Notes: a model not told the origin generated them from the letters alone. Shown: positions 43,609 through 55,604, counted from the stretch's first letter. The stretch is 64,000 nucleotides of DNA from Gordionus sp. m RMFG-2023 (GCF_954871325.1 NC_088778.1:3877743-3941742); one strand, 5' to 3'. A program made the numbers and translations.

Positions 43609-44013
43609 CTAGTTAATTACTCGATGCGTTGCGACACCATTGGAATGGAAGATAATCCCACATCTAATTACATATAAAAATATTAAGACTGACGATGCAT
43701 TCATAAATGACGCATTTGAAAGCGTCGTTGATTACAAATCCGCTGGACCCGCCATTTTGGTAACCCATACAGTAATTTATTCTCCATGTCAAAAACTACT
43801 ATTAAATTGATAACTTGCTTCCTTATTATCTCGATGATCAGGCAATTTAATAAAGTTTTGCGTCAGACATAGGAATAAATTGGCCTATCAAAATGGCGTC
43901 CCCAGCTTTCTGAAGCATCGTCAGTTTAGGTATCAATATATGTCATTGCCCACATCCGAATATGTTTGCCATCACGTGACTCACGGAAATAACATTATTC
44001 AGAATAGTATCAG

Positions 44014-44089
44014 TGGCCTAATCTGTTCAGTGTGTGTGTCTGTGTATTACAATCCGATGGTTCTGGATTCGAATCCAGTGTAGGCGCCA
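44014..44089 (+). tRNA. tRNA-like sequence, probably a pseudogene or SINE head
   Basis: A-box TGGCCTAATCTG at 44014-44025 and B-box GATTCGAATCC at 44066-44076 are correctly spaced. The T-arm CTGGA/TCCAG pairs, the 5' TGGCCTA nearly pairs with the 3' TAGGCGCCA, and a T8 run follows at 44092. The anticodon arm does not fold convincingly, so I assign no identity. Confidence 0.4.
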
Positions 44090-44440
44090 TGTTTTTTTTC
44101 TAAAACAAACTAGGTGGTTCGGTTTTATCCTTGGGGAGAAGATATATAGCAGATCGGACTCGCCCACGTGATTAAAAAATAAATGGATCTTATTTGCATT
44201 TTCGATAAATTTTTAGTCGCTGTTTAGCGAGTGTACTTTAAGCCATATATCATTTATACCCCTAATATTTATTTATTATAATATCTTTTTATAATACTTT
44301 CTTTTTCCTATCTTCTATAAAAAAATATATAATGTGAAAAAATTTGCAGAACATTATACGGAAGAAAAATAAATACGTAAAAGTGCCATTAAAATATTTT
44401 TAATATTCTAATTCAGGCCAATAAAAAATGCAAATCAAAT

Positions 44441-44590
44441 CGAATAATTGTATTATTCGTATTCGATTATCAAATAATTGTATTATTCGTATTCGATTAT
44501 CGAATAATTGTATTATCCGTATTCGATTATCGAATAATTGTATTATTAGTATTCGATTATCGAATAATTGTATTATCCGTATTCGATTAT
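44441..44590. repeat. Minisatellite, five 30-bp units
   Basis: Exact 30-bp period: CGAATAATTG TATTATTCGT then ATTCGATTAT. Each unit is internally near-palindromic. A frame runs through it only because 30 is divisible by 3. Confidence 0.95.
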
Positions 44591-44599
44591 CTAATATTA

Positions 44600-45946
44600 G
44601 GTCTAGGAAAAGCTGCCAAAATTATTTTAAACAATATTATAATTATAGTGGCCGCAGATATTTATTTTTAAAATCTTTATTACGTTTCTACAGATAATTC
44701 TTTTTTGCCATCACACTAAACTATAGAGTTTTAACAAAATCAAAATATGGTCATCAGTGTATTAAAGTAGTAGTTTAGTGGTCATCAAAAGATAAAAAAT
44801 TATATATATAGTATAAAAACTGAATGAAGATCCTTATTCTTCTCACAGGCGGAGGGTTAGAAGACGGATTAGTTATTATTACAATATTTTTTATTTTTAC
44901 TTCCATATCATTGCAATCTTGTATAATAATTTTTTTATTGATTCATCATAATGTATCTTCGAATTTATAAAAAAAACTGCTTGAAATAACCATTACTTCT
45001 TTGAAGTTATGGATTTATTTCGAGGTTGACGATAGTACATGCCAATCTCTTTTTTTTCAGTTGACATACTTTTGACATGTAGTATGTAAACAAAATAATT
45101 ACTTATTTTTTAATAAAATATATAATAATTAAGTGAAAAAAATAAATAAAAATCTTAATATAAATAATAATTTACTATAAAAATTTTAAATTTTAAAGAA
45201 TTATTTCCCAAATTCCAAAATCCAAGAGAATGAAGCATAGGCGGGAAAGCTTGAGTGATAGTTAAAGAGCTATCAGAAAACTGCAACTGCGCAGTGAGCT
45301 TAGAACGCCACCAATAGAGCAAATATGACTAGATATTTAGGCGCTTAAAAATTCTAGCCTTCTCATTTTTATAGACCTTAAATCGAAAGGTATCCTCGCT
45401 TGTGCAACAAATGTCTAGTAATACGATTTACGCGTGTGTAGGAAATGGAAAATATATTTAAAAAATTTTCGAGTGCATTTATTTGTACAATAAAATTATA
45501 TATAGTGTAAAATATTCGATAAAATTGATTTTCCTAAAGCAAATTAATGAAAAATCAGCTGCAAATCATGACAATAAATATTATAGAAAATATTTATAAT
45601 AATTTTTTTTTTTGAATCAGTAATGTAGCGCTTATAATTTCATTAGAAAAATTAAATTAATATTTAAAAATGTCTTAAATTTTTCCCTAAAGGCCCCCAA
45701 ATTTTTAAAAATCTCTAGCCTCCGTGGGACTTTTTCCCTTTAGACATACTGGCCAGTCAACCCCTGATCTAAAGTTTGGCTGATTTTAGAACAGTTTGAA
45801 ATAATTGAGAAGAAGTTTGTATGATAAATAAGAAAGGTTCTACAGATATGTTTGGTATTTGTGATGGGTTTTGGAGAATCTGTTTAGTTTGTTTAAGACT
45901 CGCATATATTTTCAAAGATGAATTTAGATCAGAATTCTGAAAGAAT
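44600..45946. other. AT-rich spacer, nothing recognised
   Basis: No coding signal, RNA gene or paired repeat found. Confidence 0.5.
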
Positions 45947-45954
45947 TGATAAAC

Positions 45955-47275
45955 TGTTGTTAAACGCTACTTTTTAAAAGTAGCGCGCTATCGCTACCGC
46001 TATCGTTTTCAAATGAGTAGCGCGATATTAGCTACTTTTTACGCTATTTTGATTTTTTTTTAAAAATATTTTTTACATAACTTTATTTCCACAAATAAAA
46101 TATTGGTATAAAAACATGACTATAATTTGTTACATATATATATAATTTTAATATTGCACTTTAATAATAATAACATTTTGGTACTGTCATCCCTAAGTCT
46201 AGAGCGACGATCAGAAAGTATAAGCTTTGCCATACTAAATAATCGTTCAGCACTAGCACTTGAGGCAACGCAGTATTAAATTTAATAAACAAACTTTTTA
46301 TATGAAAAAAATCATCAAAGATATTTAAATGAGTATTTTTAGATTTAAAAAAAGCATCTAGAGGTTCAATTTATTATTATTATTATTTATTTCAAAAAAA
46401 TCGTCTATGGAAGGCCGCGGTTTCGATCTAGCTATAGTATTAGTATCGTGGTTAGGCATGACATTTTTTAACGTTACCATCAGCCTATCAAGTTGTCCTT
46501 TAGATTCAGTCAAATTAATGTATGGCCAATTTAAGAAACTAAGATGGACGATACCAGCTATTACATTATCATTATCATACAGATCTGGAAATCTAATTTA
46601 TATAAAGCGATTGTAATTATTATAAAATAAGAAGAATACCTTTTTAATTTTCAAAATTTAAATTTATCTGAGAATTAAATTCATTTATAAAAAAAATATT
46701 AAAATAGCATGGTAAATAAAGATTTTAAAAATATAATTATTATACACAAGGTAATTAATAATATATTAATTTTGAATTTTATATTAATACTATATATTAA
46801 TATTATAGATTGTTTTGTAAATTAAGCCAATTTAAATTGGCTAATCAAGCAAATTTATTTTATGTAATTGTATAATAGAAAATAAAAATAAAATTTTGAC
46901 CTTTTCTCAATGCTTTTTAGCATAGATTCTACCAGTGGTTGGCAAAATTTTATTGCATCGAAACCGATATCCATTAGTAATTTTTTCTTCAAGATTAAAG
47001 TATTTTTTGAATTTTGGGAAAGGATAATCTATATTTTTCTCATAAAGAAATTTCGCTATCTTCAACAATCTCACACATTTTTAATAACTAGATTTATAAT
47101 GTATATTTTTAAATATAAATTTAAATTTCAAAATTAAATAAAAAGATTATAATTGAAAGTAGCGCTACTTCGTTATTTTCTAAATTAGTAGCGAGCTACA
47201 TAGCTATTTTCTAAAAAAAAGTAGCCAGCTAAAGCTACCGCTACTGAAAAAAGTAGCGCGCTATTTTAACAACAC
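45955..47275 (-). mobile_element. hAT transposon remnant with AGTAGCGCGCTA subterminal repeats
   Basis: Ends TGTTGTTAAA and its inverted TTTAACAACA(C) are flanked by TGATAAAC (45947-45954) and TGATAAAT (47276-47283), an 8-bp duplication with one mismatch. Both ends carry iterated AGTAGCGCGCTA/GCTACCGCTA motifs. Minus-strand transposase pieces remain inside, so it is an internally deleted element of 1.3 kb. Confidence 0.88.
46160..47000 (-). pseudogene. hAT transposase C-terminal pieces
   Basis: From high to low coordinate: a weak GFDAIKFCQPLVESML-like piece near 46930-46990; LYDNDNVIAGIVHLSFLNWP and further residues at about 46400-46590; and the clear hATC motif ASSASAERLFSMAKLILSD at about 46185-46260. 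They lie in different frames and are separated by noncoding DNA. Confidence 0.8.
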
Positions 47276-47547
47276 TGATAAATTGCATAAATATTGTCAT
47301 TGGCAAAAAGTTGATTTAGGTAATATAGTTCATTGAATGCGTAATTTTGAGTCTTATATTAGATATCCTGTAGATTCCCAATTGTTTGAGTTTGGTTATG
47401 GCGATATCAAGGATAAAATTTACTTCCTATTACGTTTGGGATTAGATGTTGGGAGTTTGTTTTTTTTAGCACAGTTTGATGTTTGATTAAATCACAATGA
47501 GATTTAAAATGTCAATGAACAGAACAATAATGTTTTTTTTTCTTTTA

Positions 47548-47659
47548 CTGTAAAAATATGCTTCAAAAAATTAGATGGTTTCTATGGCATTTAATAAACC
47601 CATACTTTAAACAAAAACTGTAAAAGTATGCTTCAAAAAATTAAATGGTTTTTATTGGA
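47548..47659 (+). repeat. Tandem duplication, unit about 70 bp
   Basis: ACTGTAAAAATATGCTTCAA...ATGGTTTCTATGG recurs from 47618 as ACTGTAAAAGTATGCTTCAA...ATGGTTTTTATTGG. Confidence 0.8.
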
Positions 47660-47821
47660 GTAATTATTCCCTAAAATATTTAGATGATATTAGTTGATTA
47701 ACTATTCATTACTTTTTCGAGGTGTTACAATTTAAATTTGCATTTAAACAATTTTGGCAACAAATATTTTGGCGATATTTGGTTTGAAATTTCGTTTTTT
47801 AAAATTATTTAAGAAGATAAT

Positions 47822-47862
47822 ACCTGCCCCGTGATAACACTAACCCCGGTCTCCTCTATCGA
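47822..47862. repeat. Eroded pogo-type end
   Basis: CACTAACCCCGGTCTCCTCTAT resembles the outermost bases of pogo copy 2 (CTAGCCCTGGTCTCCCCTAT at 13807-13826). Confidence 0.4.
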
Positions 47863-48182
47863 TATACTTTTTATTAAATCCTTTTAAAAAAAATATTAAC
47901 CCTACAGGGGTGTCAATCTAATCTTCCCTTTAGCTGCCTACTAGAGTTGATTGGTTTCAGAAAAAAATAGGTCTTACCAAGAATCTTCGAATTTTTTTAT
48001 TTGTATCACATCGAAACAGCCTTTAAAAAATAAAATGGCTTTTCGACACTTTATAAATATATCGTTAACAACTCTGCTTTTTTTCTCATAAAAATGGATC
48101 CCATGATATCACGAGACTTTTCACGCGGTTCAAAATATTATTTTAAAGAGGGACTCTCTAAAATTTTGATGGACAGACGGTT

Positions 48183-48206
48183 CCCCTAGTGACGTCACTG
48201 GGAACA
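48183..48206. promoter_or_regulatory. Palindrome with CRE core TGACGTCA
   Basis: GTGACGTCAC sits within a near-perfect palindrome reaching GTTCCC/GGGAAC on the two sides. No gene is adjacent. Confidence 0.25.
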
Positions 48207-48507
48207 ATTAGATTTTTATATAAATTTTTAAATAAATAAATATGAAAATAAACAGAAATCATTACAATTTTCTATGATTTGCATTTGCATATTATCTTCT
48301 GACAGGGATGGGCATAATATATTTGATTGTTCGAGTCGTATAGACGATAATAGCTCATTTCAAGTAATGTTCAACTTAAGGAAGTTTGTCAATTGGATGA
48401 AATATATTTTAAAATTAAAAATGTAATGAGATATAAGGAGTAGGATTATTAAAACTTTTAATTTAGGCTAATTAAAAGGTTTGGGATATTAAGTATTTTT
48501 AGAAATA

Positions 48508-48613
48508 TAAATTTAAATAAATCAGCTGTTATCGGCTATTCCCATGAGTTGGACATGAATATGAATTTAAATAATCAGCTGTTATAACGGCTACTTCCAC
48601 GAGCTGTTGGACC
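48508..48613 (+). repeat. Tandem duplication with AATCAGCTGTTAT
   Basis: Two units of about 50 bp, each with AATCAGCTGTTAT...CGGCTA.TTCC.A.GAG.TG.TGGAC, at 48508-48556 and 48562-48613. Confidence 0.75.
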
Positions 48614-50484
48614 ATAGCCGTATGACGTAGGACTTGGAGCTCAAATGTTTTCTTCATTTTATTGACATTATGTCCGACTTTACAAAATGAAATCGTTATT
48701 ATTTAGTTAAAACTTTCAATGACATTTAAATCGTCATAATATATCTTTTAAAACTAGTTTTTATTTTATTTTATTTTTTTTTAAATGATATCTCTAAAAT
48801 TTTACAAATCTGTCATATTTTCAGTTTAAATTCGTTTAAAATAATATTGAATATGATTAAAAAAAATATATTATATATTATTTACTTGATTTTAAGAGAT
48901 AATGAAGATTAAATAACTAATTTGTGAAAATAAAAAAATGGTTTTTTATCCAATACCACAATTTTTTTATCAATTATAATAAATCCTCATTATATATAAA
49001 AGAAAATATTAAAGCCAAAACTTTTGTTTAGATTCTAATCGTATATAAATAACACACACAAAAAATTAATACAATTTTGAATAGTAAAAAAAAATTATAG
49101 TAAAAAAATGAAACATAAAAGTTGCCATATCTAAATTCTGTCATAATGTTTTGTGATATTCAGTTTTTTATAAAATTTATTTAAATCGTTTTTAATAAGA
49201 TTAACTTTTAAGCCATAAAAACAGAATTTTTTTTAAAAAAAAAACGAAAAAAACAAGACCAAAAAAACAAAAAAAAAATAGGGTGTATTAGCACAAAAGC
49301 TATTTAGCATATGCTAAAAAGCAATTAAATATCCGAATTAAATCGATCCCTGGACATACTCAAGTTTATCCTGGTTCAACTTAATTTTGATACTTATAGG
49401 CTAAACAGTTTTTTAAACTAGGATACCCTGTTTTTAAGTGTTTGGATGGCATTGTTATTTTCTCGTGTTATTTTAAACGAAATACTAAATTTTAAGTCTT
49501 TTTGAGAAGCATATATTATAAAATGAGACGACATTTAATGTATGTATTAGCTTTTAGATGCTGGCATCTCTATAGGGAGGATATACAGATTGCTCAGAAC
49601 ATCTAAATTTAATTATATTTTTTTAAAGTTCATCTAAAATATTTTCTACCCATACAAAAAAAAGAAAGAAAGTGCCAAATTTTATTTTTCTCTTTAAAAA
49701 TATCTAATTCAATCATTTTATTACAAATAGTTGATATTTTACTATAATATATACGGAATAATATGACCTAATCCAAAGTTGCTTATTGATTTGTTTATAA
49801 TAAAAGTAAATGAATAGATGTTCAAAATTGCAATATTTTGTTTAATTTATACAATGTAGTTATGTTCAATTTTTACTTTAACCATTTTACCCCGATGTTT
49901 AGCCACTTTACCCTAGGTATGGGGGTAAAATGGCCAAAATGACACACTTCACATAATTAATCATAGCTCCTAAAGTATTATAGGTAGAACACTATTTTTT
50001 TTATTTTTATAGATGAGGGATTTTGACTAAATGTAAATATAAAAATTGTTCTGTTTCGTTAATTTTTTTCAAAAATATTATGGTAAAAATGCAAAATCAA
50101 TCGTTTTACACCGGTCTACCCTATGGGCAAAAACATCTTTTGAGATAATTAATTATTTTAAAGATATTATTTAAGAAAATAAAATTTTTTACCTTCAATT
50201 TTAAAAGTATTATGATATTTTGAACAATGAAATAATAAAAATGCCTTTCAATTCATTATAGCCTACTTAAAAACTAATGATTTAGGGAAGCCACTTGCAG
50301 TGCTTTTCCCTAACCCCGTTATTGGGGCTTGTTGGACAAGCTTCAAACTTTTACAAAAAATAATATTTCGAAAATATGATTATATTCTTAAAAATATTCA
50401 TAGGGCACCTTTATAGATAGTATAGTTATAGGTAACAATTCATATATAGTTCTTTATAATATCTAAAAAAAACACATAGATTTT

Positions 50485-50518
50485 GCAAAAAAGGTCCTAC
50501 TAGCCCCAGTCTCCCCTA
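50485..50518. repeat. Pogo-type end, solo
   Basis: CTACTAGCCCCAGTCTCCCCTA is nearly identical to the terminus of pogo copy 2 at 13807-13826. About 180 bp upstream, GGGGCTTGTTGGACAAG resembles the adjoining GACAAGCCCC block of that element. No transposase lies nearby. Confidence 0.55.
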
Positions 50519-52150
50519 TTTGTTATTTCAAATCGTAATGGTATTTAAAATCCAAATATTAAATATACTCATTAAATTATTAAAATAAATAAATACCAAA
50601 TTAATTTACATTTATATTTTACAAATAAGATGATTTTTTATTAATAAAAGACAATATTTTTTTTTAGCTATAGCAATGTTATAACTTAATTTTCATAATG
50701 AAATTTATAGCATTTTGTTCAAACACCACTTTTTAGTAGATATATGTTTTCTAAGAAAACATGAATAAGGTAGATTCTATGATAATTTGCTTAAATAATC
50801 ACTCTAAGCATAATCTAAAAGCATTAAAATTGGAAAAAAAACAGGACATGGAACACTATAATACTAAGTAGGCAATTCACTGATGAGTGCTGCTAGATTT
50901 GTATAAGGAAATCAAAATATAATCTACGAGTTTCTAAATTCTGGCCATAATTCTGAAACTTTTACCAGTGATTATATCGAGATTCAAATATTTATCAAAA
51001 TATTGAATTATTTTTTCTTTTAGTAAGTCTGGTTTTAACATTTTGAAAGCATTATAGACCAATAAGAGTCAAGATGGAATGAACAGTCTAGGTCGGCGAA
51101 GCACCGGCCGACCCTTTAAGATCGAAACCTAGTCAAAAAGATTTTTGAACCATGCAAACTTGTGTAAATAGCCAGATTTTTTATGGCGCAGTTTAGATCG
51201 GTCCACATGGACCTCTAATTACCATATTAAAAGCATATCGCATGTTACGTGCTAAATGGCCAAGGTTTTTGCAAAATTTTCGCCTGAAGCATTATATTTT
51301 TTAAAGATATGTTACCAGAGTCAAAGAAAAAAATTATGAGAAAAGACATAAAATAGAAAAATAATTTTTTAATTACCTCGCGTCAAATATTGGTTTTTTT
51401 TTCTAAAACAAAACAAAAAAGAACTTTTAGCCAAGACAAGAAGGCCGCAATGGGAGTGTTCAAAGTCCACTTTTTTTAAAATCGATAATTTATGATGTTA
51501 AACAAAAATAAAATTATTTTTTAGGGAAAAAGATAAGCATTAAAGCTGCTTATTTTATAAATTGCTGTTTATATTTAATTTAAACCTTTTCGTATATAAA
51601 TTTTTTTAATTATAATATTTATTTTTTTTTAAATTTGATTATCCTGTTTGATGTAACAAAAATATATACAAAAATATATATATATAATTTGATAATTACT
51701 TTTTTTTAAAAAATTTTGTCATATACAGGCACTCTTAATAAGGGGAGAAGGGGGGGGGGGTGTTATATTGGAATTGAAGAGAAGCCGTAAAAGACACGTT
51801 ATCGTTGAGAGGAGTAAAAGGTAAATAGTGTTAAAGGGTGAGGGTGTGGATATGAGGGGTGGGAAGGTTAATATCGTTTGGAGGGTGTAGAAGTGCCTAC
51901 GACAAACATACGAGTTAAATATATTTCTAACATAATTGTTAACTTATCTACCACCGATTTGTTAACTCGCGTGACGTCACGGCTTCTTCAATTAAAGAGG
52001 CCATTTAAGTAGATATAGTGTAGCTCACTTAATGTGGCTAAAAACAAAAAAAATCGTCTTTTAATGGGCAACTTAACTTATAGTTACAGAGTATGTATAC
52101 GTGTAAGAAATTTTGATAAAAAAAATACACAATAACGTTAATATACTAAA
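50519..52150. other. Mixed spacer with poly-G run
   Basis: An 11-base G run at 51750-51760 and a small hairpin GTCGGCG...CGGCCGAC at about 51092-51112. No gene recognised. Confidence 0.45.
51967..51982. promoter_or_regulatory. CRE-type palindrome CGTGACGTCACG
   Basis: A 12-bp perfect palindrome containing TGACGTCA, in a slightly GC-richer block about 1.3 kb upstream of the promoter-like block at 53.1 kb. Function unknown. Confidence 0.25.
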
Positions 52151-52154
52151 TTAG

Positions 52155-52215
52155 AGTCTTCGACAGTCAATGTCATTGGCTGTAGTAGACGTCATTAAAA
52201 AGCATTTCATCTAAA
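52155..52215 (-). repeat. Dispersed repeat, copy 1
   Basis: On the minus strand ATTTAGATGAAATGC...CGTCTACTACAGCCAATGAC matches 63222-63285 on the plus strand. Confidence 0.6.
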
Positions 52216-52846
52216 TGATTGCCCAAAGAAGATAAATATCATTGGCAAAATTATACATAAATAACTTAAACAAATTCTTCTTGTTATAAGTCTACCCTGT
52301 TACCCGTCCTATGTATTACTCCACCGGATGCAAATATTTATTAATTTTTTTAAAATATAATTTATGAGTTCCTTCAGAATTTTTTTTTGAAAACACCTGA
52401 CATAACCTGTCTAAAATTAAGTTTTCTCTGGCCTAGCTCAAGCTCTAACAGATGTCAGATGTCAATTACCAATATTTGTTAAAGATGAGAGATAAAAATT
52501 AAGAGAAAGGAGAGGGGGGGGGGGTGTTATTCAACTCAACCTCAAATCATTGCTACACAATTACTTAGAACTGAACATTCATTCATTTAAACGCGTATCA
52601 ATGCAAAAATATGGTGAAACCTTTTGTTGGTTTTTCTATTTGAAAATAATTTATTATTATATTTTAATAATTTTTATTTATTTCTATAAAATTTTTATAA
52701 CCTTATAAATTTTATTTTAACTGCGTGAACCAATTTAGGTAAGTATTTTATATATCATTTATTACCTTTAAATATTATCAAAAATTATCAACGATTTTTT
52801 AAATTTTAAAATTAAAAAAGAAAACCTTAAAAATATTGTATATTTA

Positions 52847-52850
<4 letters not shown>

Positions 52851-52919
<69 letters not shown>

Positions 52920-52948
52920 ATTTTCTTTCTTTCGATCTTTCTTTCTTC
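52851..52948 (+). repeat. CTTT microsatellite
   Basis: About 98 bases of nearly pure (TTTC)n with small interruptions near the 3' end. Confidence 0.97.
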
Positions 52949-53118
52949 TATTGTTTACCATATACTAAATTTTAATAGCCCCAATCTTTGTTGTCGCAAT
53001 TAATTAGCCAATTCGAAAATGATAGTATAATCACTTTCATTTTTGTCATACATAGGCTGTTAATTAATATAATCACATTTTCTACCACATCTATAATTGT
53101 GTTTATTCTGGGACACCG

Positions 53119-53343
53119 GATTGGTTGATAAAAATGACACATAACGATCCCGCCTGATTTTCAATGCTATGATTGGCTAAGAATATTAGCAAACATAAGA
53201 AATTAAAAAAAATTTTATAAAAGGACGGGATTGTTTGTGGATAAGGACCTTATCTTATCTTCCACTTATTTTATGACAACTTCAATTATTTAAATAATAA
53301 TTATTCTTTAGCATTAATTTGTATAATTGTATAAAATTTCACC
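53119..53343 (+). promoter_or_regulatory. Promoter-like block: two CCAAT boxes and a TATA box
   Basis: Inverted CCAAT boxes GATTGGTTG (53119) and GATTGGCTA (53171) are followed by TTTTATAAAAGGACGG at 53213-53228. That spacing is normal for a Pol II promoter. The first ATG downstream is at 53344. This is inference from motifs alone. Confidence 0.35.
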
Positions 53344-53430
53344 ATGTACTATGCAGCTTTGGCGTACATTGGAAAATGTGGGAAGTGCATTTGTATTTTA
53401 TGTTCCCTACCTCAACAGTTCATCCCCTGA
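53344..53430 (+). CDS. Small ORF of 28 codons, unrecognised
   Basis: Starts MYYAALAYIGKCGKCICILC. Cysteine-rich and hydrophobic, it lies about 120 bp downstream of the TATA-like box. It may be chance; another frame (53327-53608) also stays open across it. No Kozak context or homology supports either. Confidence 0.15.
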   Translation: MYYAALAYIGKCGKCICILCSLPQQFIP

Positions 53431-53516
53431 CCCCTCTAAAATAAGGATATATTCTATATTGACATGTGTCGTACGTTGTGTGCATCTCTATTTTAGATTC
53501 TCTACCTCAACAGTCC
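53385..53516 (+). repeat. Spaced direct repeat with two CTACCTCAACAG sites
   Basis: About 37 bp (GTGCAT...ATTTTA...TTC..CTACCTCAACAGT) at 53385-53421 and again at 53480-53516. Each holds CTACCTCA, the complement of the let-7 seed. Confidence 0.75.
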
Positions 53517-53759
53517 TCATTGAATGGTCAAAGTTACTTCTCACTCTAATGATAAAATTATTTTCAGTTAAATCTTTTGAAATTATATATAAAATTTGTA
53601 ACGTTTAACTTATTTTTTTGTTAAACATTTAATAATTTTTTTGATAAAGTTTCCCAACAATTTTTGGTAATCTTTTGTTATATTTTTGTCAAGCATTTTA
53701 TTATTTTTAAGTTTATAAAATAAAAAATTTCAATTTTATTGGTTGGCATATATTGCTTG

Positions 53760-53935
53760 TAGAAGGAACAAAGGTTCTGACATCTATTGGCTAAATCTCA
53801 TGGCTTAGGCAATATTTTTCTGGCTAAAATATTGAGTTAACCGTTTTTAATAATCGGCTAAAAACCGTTTTTAAAAATCGGCTCAAAACCGTTTTTAAAA
53901 ATAGGCTCAAAACGAGTCGTTTAACAACACTAGTT
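53760..53935. repeat. MITE copy with internal 26-bp triplication
   Basis: TGTTGTTAAACGGCTC family. The right end holds three tandem copies of CCGTTTTTAAAAATCGGCTC-like units, then GAGTCGTTTAACAACAC. Confidence 0.7.
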
Positions 53936-54585
53936 GGCAAATATAAATTATCTTTTCTCCCCCCAATTAAAAGCTTATATTATTGCAAAGCATCTAAGAT
54001 TAAACACAAAAAAATGCATTAAAACCTTCAACCATATTTTGTTTTTTTTATTACTCCCCCTCTCTAAATTTATGAGAAATTCATCAAATCTTATTTTTTG
54101 TTATTTTTAGGGTTATAATAAATTAAACAAGCGGCAATATTTAATCATAATAATGTGTTTATCCAAAAACCCCTAAAACGAATTTCTTTTTTAAAAAAAT
54201 TATTTCGTTTGTACAATTCTCCGATAAAATTTTAAAAAATATAATATTAAATATTATATTAAAAACTTATTATAATATAATATCTTTAACCAAAAATTTA
54301 CTTCAAATTATTTATATTAAATACATTGTTTATCGAAATGGTATTTTTTTTGTAAAAAGGAGAATTATAATAAAAAAAGAAGTATTTGTAATCTATTAAT
54401 ATTTTTTTTTAAAAAAAAATTAAAGTACGAATTTAAAGATTTCACTTAGCCGATTAAAAAAAAAATGTGGGAATGGTGTTTATTTTTATTCTATAAAAAA
54501 AATGCCTTCTGGAATTATTAAATGTCTTATAGAAGTTTCCAAGGAGAAGGGGGGGGTGGACAAAGGAGCGCCCATAGATTGTAGA

Positions 54586-54857
54586 GTAGTGTTGTTAAAT
54601 GGCTCGTTTTGAGCCGATTTTTTAAAAACGGCTTCATCCAGAAAAATACTATACAAGCCTGAAGATTTTTCACGTGGAAGGAACAAAGGTCTAGGAGGCT
54701 TAGACAATATTTTATCCAGAATAAATATTATGCTATCCTTAAGATTTTGCTGATAAAATGGCAAAAAGGTTTGAACATCTATTAAAGAAATCTCGAGCGG
54801 CTAAGATATCGAGTTAGCCGTTTTTTAAAAATCGGCTCAAATAGAGCCGTTTAACAT
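54586..54857. mobile_element. hAT-type MITE, complete member of the TGTTGTTAAACGGCTC family
   Basis: 272 bp. Left AGTGTTGTTAAATGGCTCG...GAGCCGATTTTTTAAAAACGG, right inverted GCCGTTTTTTAAAAATCGG...GAGCCGTTTAACAT. Flanked by ATTGTAGA (54578-54585) and ATTGTAGG (54858-54865), an 8-bp duplication with one mismatch, as expected for hAT. Noncoding. The outermost TGTTGTTAAA equals the end of the hAT at 45955-47275, a plausible source of transposase in the past. Confidence 0.82.
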
Positions 54858-55604
54858 ATTGTAGGGTAATCGAGAAAAAGCTTTTGTTTACCGCTGCAAA
54901 AACATTTTTTGAGTACTCATATTAAGTTTAAATTTGTTTAAACTTGAAAACCTTGCTTTATTTTTTCTATGTTTTTCAAAAAAAATTTAGTTATAATTCA
55001 ATATCCTTTTTTGCAAATATTATAAATTTGAAAAGAGCCGTAGATATATTTGCCGATCAAATATGGTAAAATACTTATAAAAAATTATTTTTTATAAGTA
55101 AGATATATCGCATAATTATGGTCACACACTTTGATAGAACAAAATAACATCTTTGCCTGACTTCTTAGTAAAAGGCACTATAGCCAATCTGACTTCTAAT
55201 CTTAAAGAAAATTATATTTGCTAAAAATAATGATATTTAAAGTAAATTCAAATGTGACGAAGAACTGAAACCTATGGACTTATGGGACAAGTATCTTGAT
55301 AAACACGTCCCGCAGTTAGATTTTTATTCTATCATGACAAACTCTACTAAGTAAGGATTGAATATATAATGTTTTGTAAATTAGCTAGAACCAATGAGAA
55401 GTTAAAATACGATAAAAGGTTCGAGAAGGCCGCCTTCACTATTAACATCAATCATAATCTTTAAATATAATTTAAAAAATTTTTTGAAAGTGTAAATCCT
55501 ATTTTATTTCATTTATTTGAAGCATTATTAAAATTCACAAAACAGGTTTCAAAGTATTTAATTAACGGTTCAGGAAATTATAACTATTCAAAAAATTTGT
55601 TTAA

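Larger units (their letters stand above)
47863..50480. other. AT-rich stretch without a recognisable gene
   Basis: Apart from the two short items listed separately, no protein or RNA is recognised. The part 49880-50330 carries several ACCCCGN and GGGGTAAAATGG words that may be decayed transposon ends. Confidence 0.45.

Noticed and set aside
44428-44697. 89-codon frame with a 10-residue repeat
   Set aside because: Generated by the 30-bp minisatellite; no independent coding evidence.
46407-46616. 69-codon plus-strand frame
   Set aside because: Antisense of the hAT transposase fragment on the minus strand.
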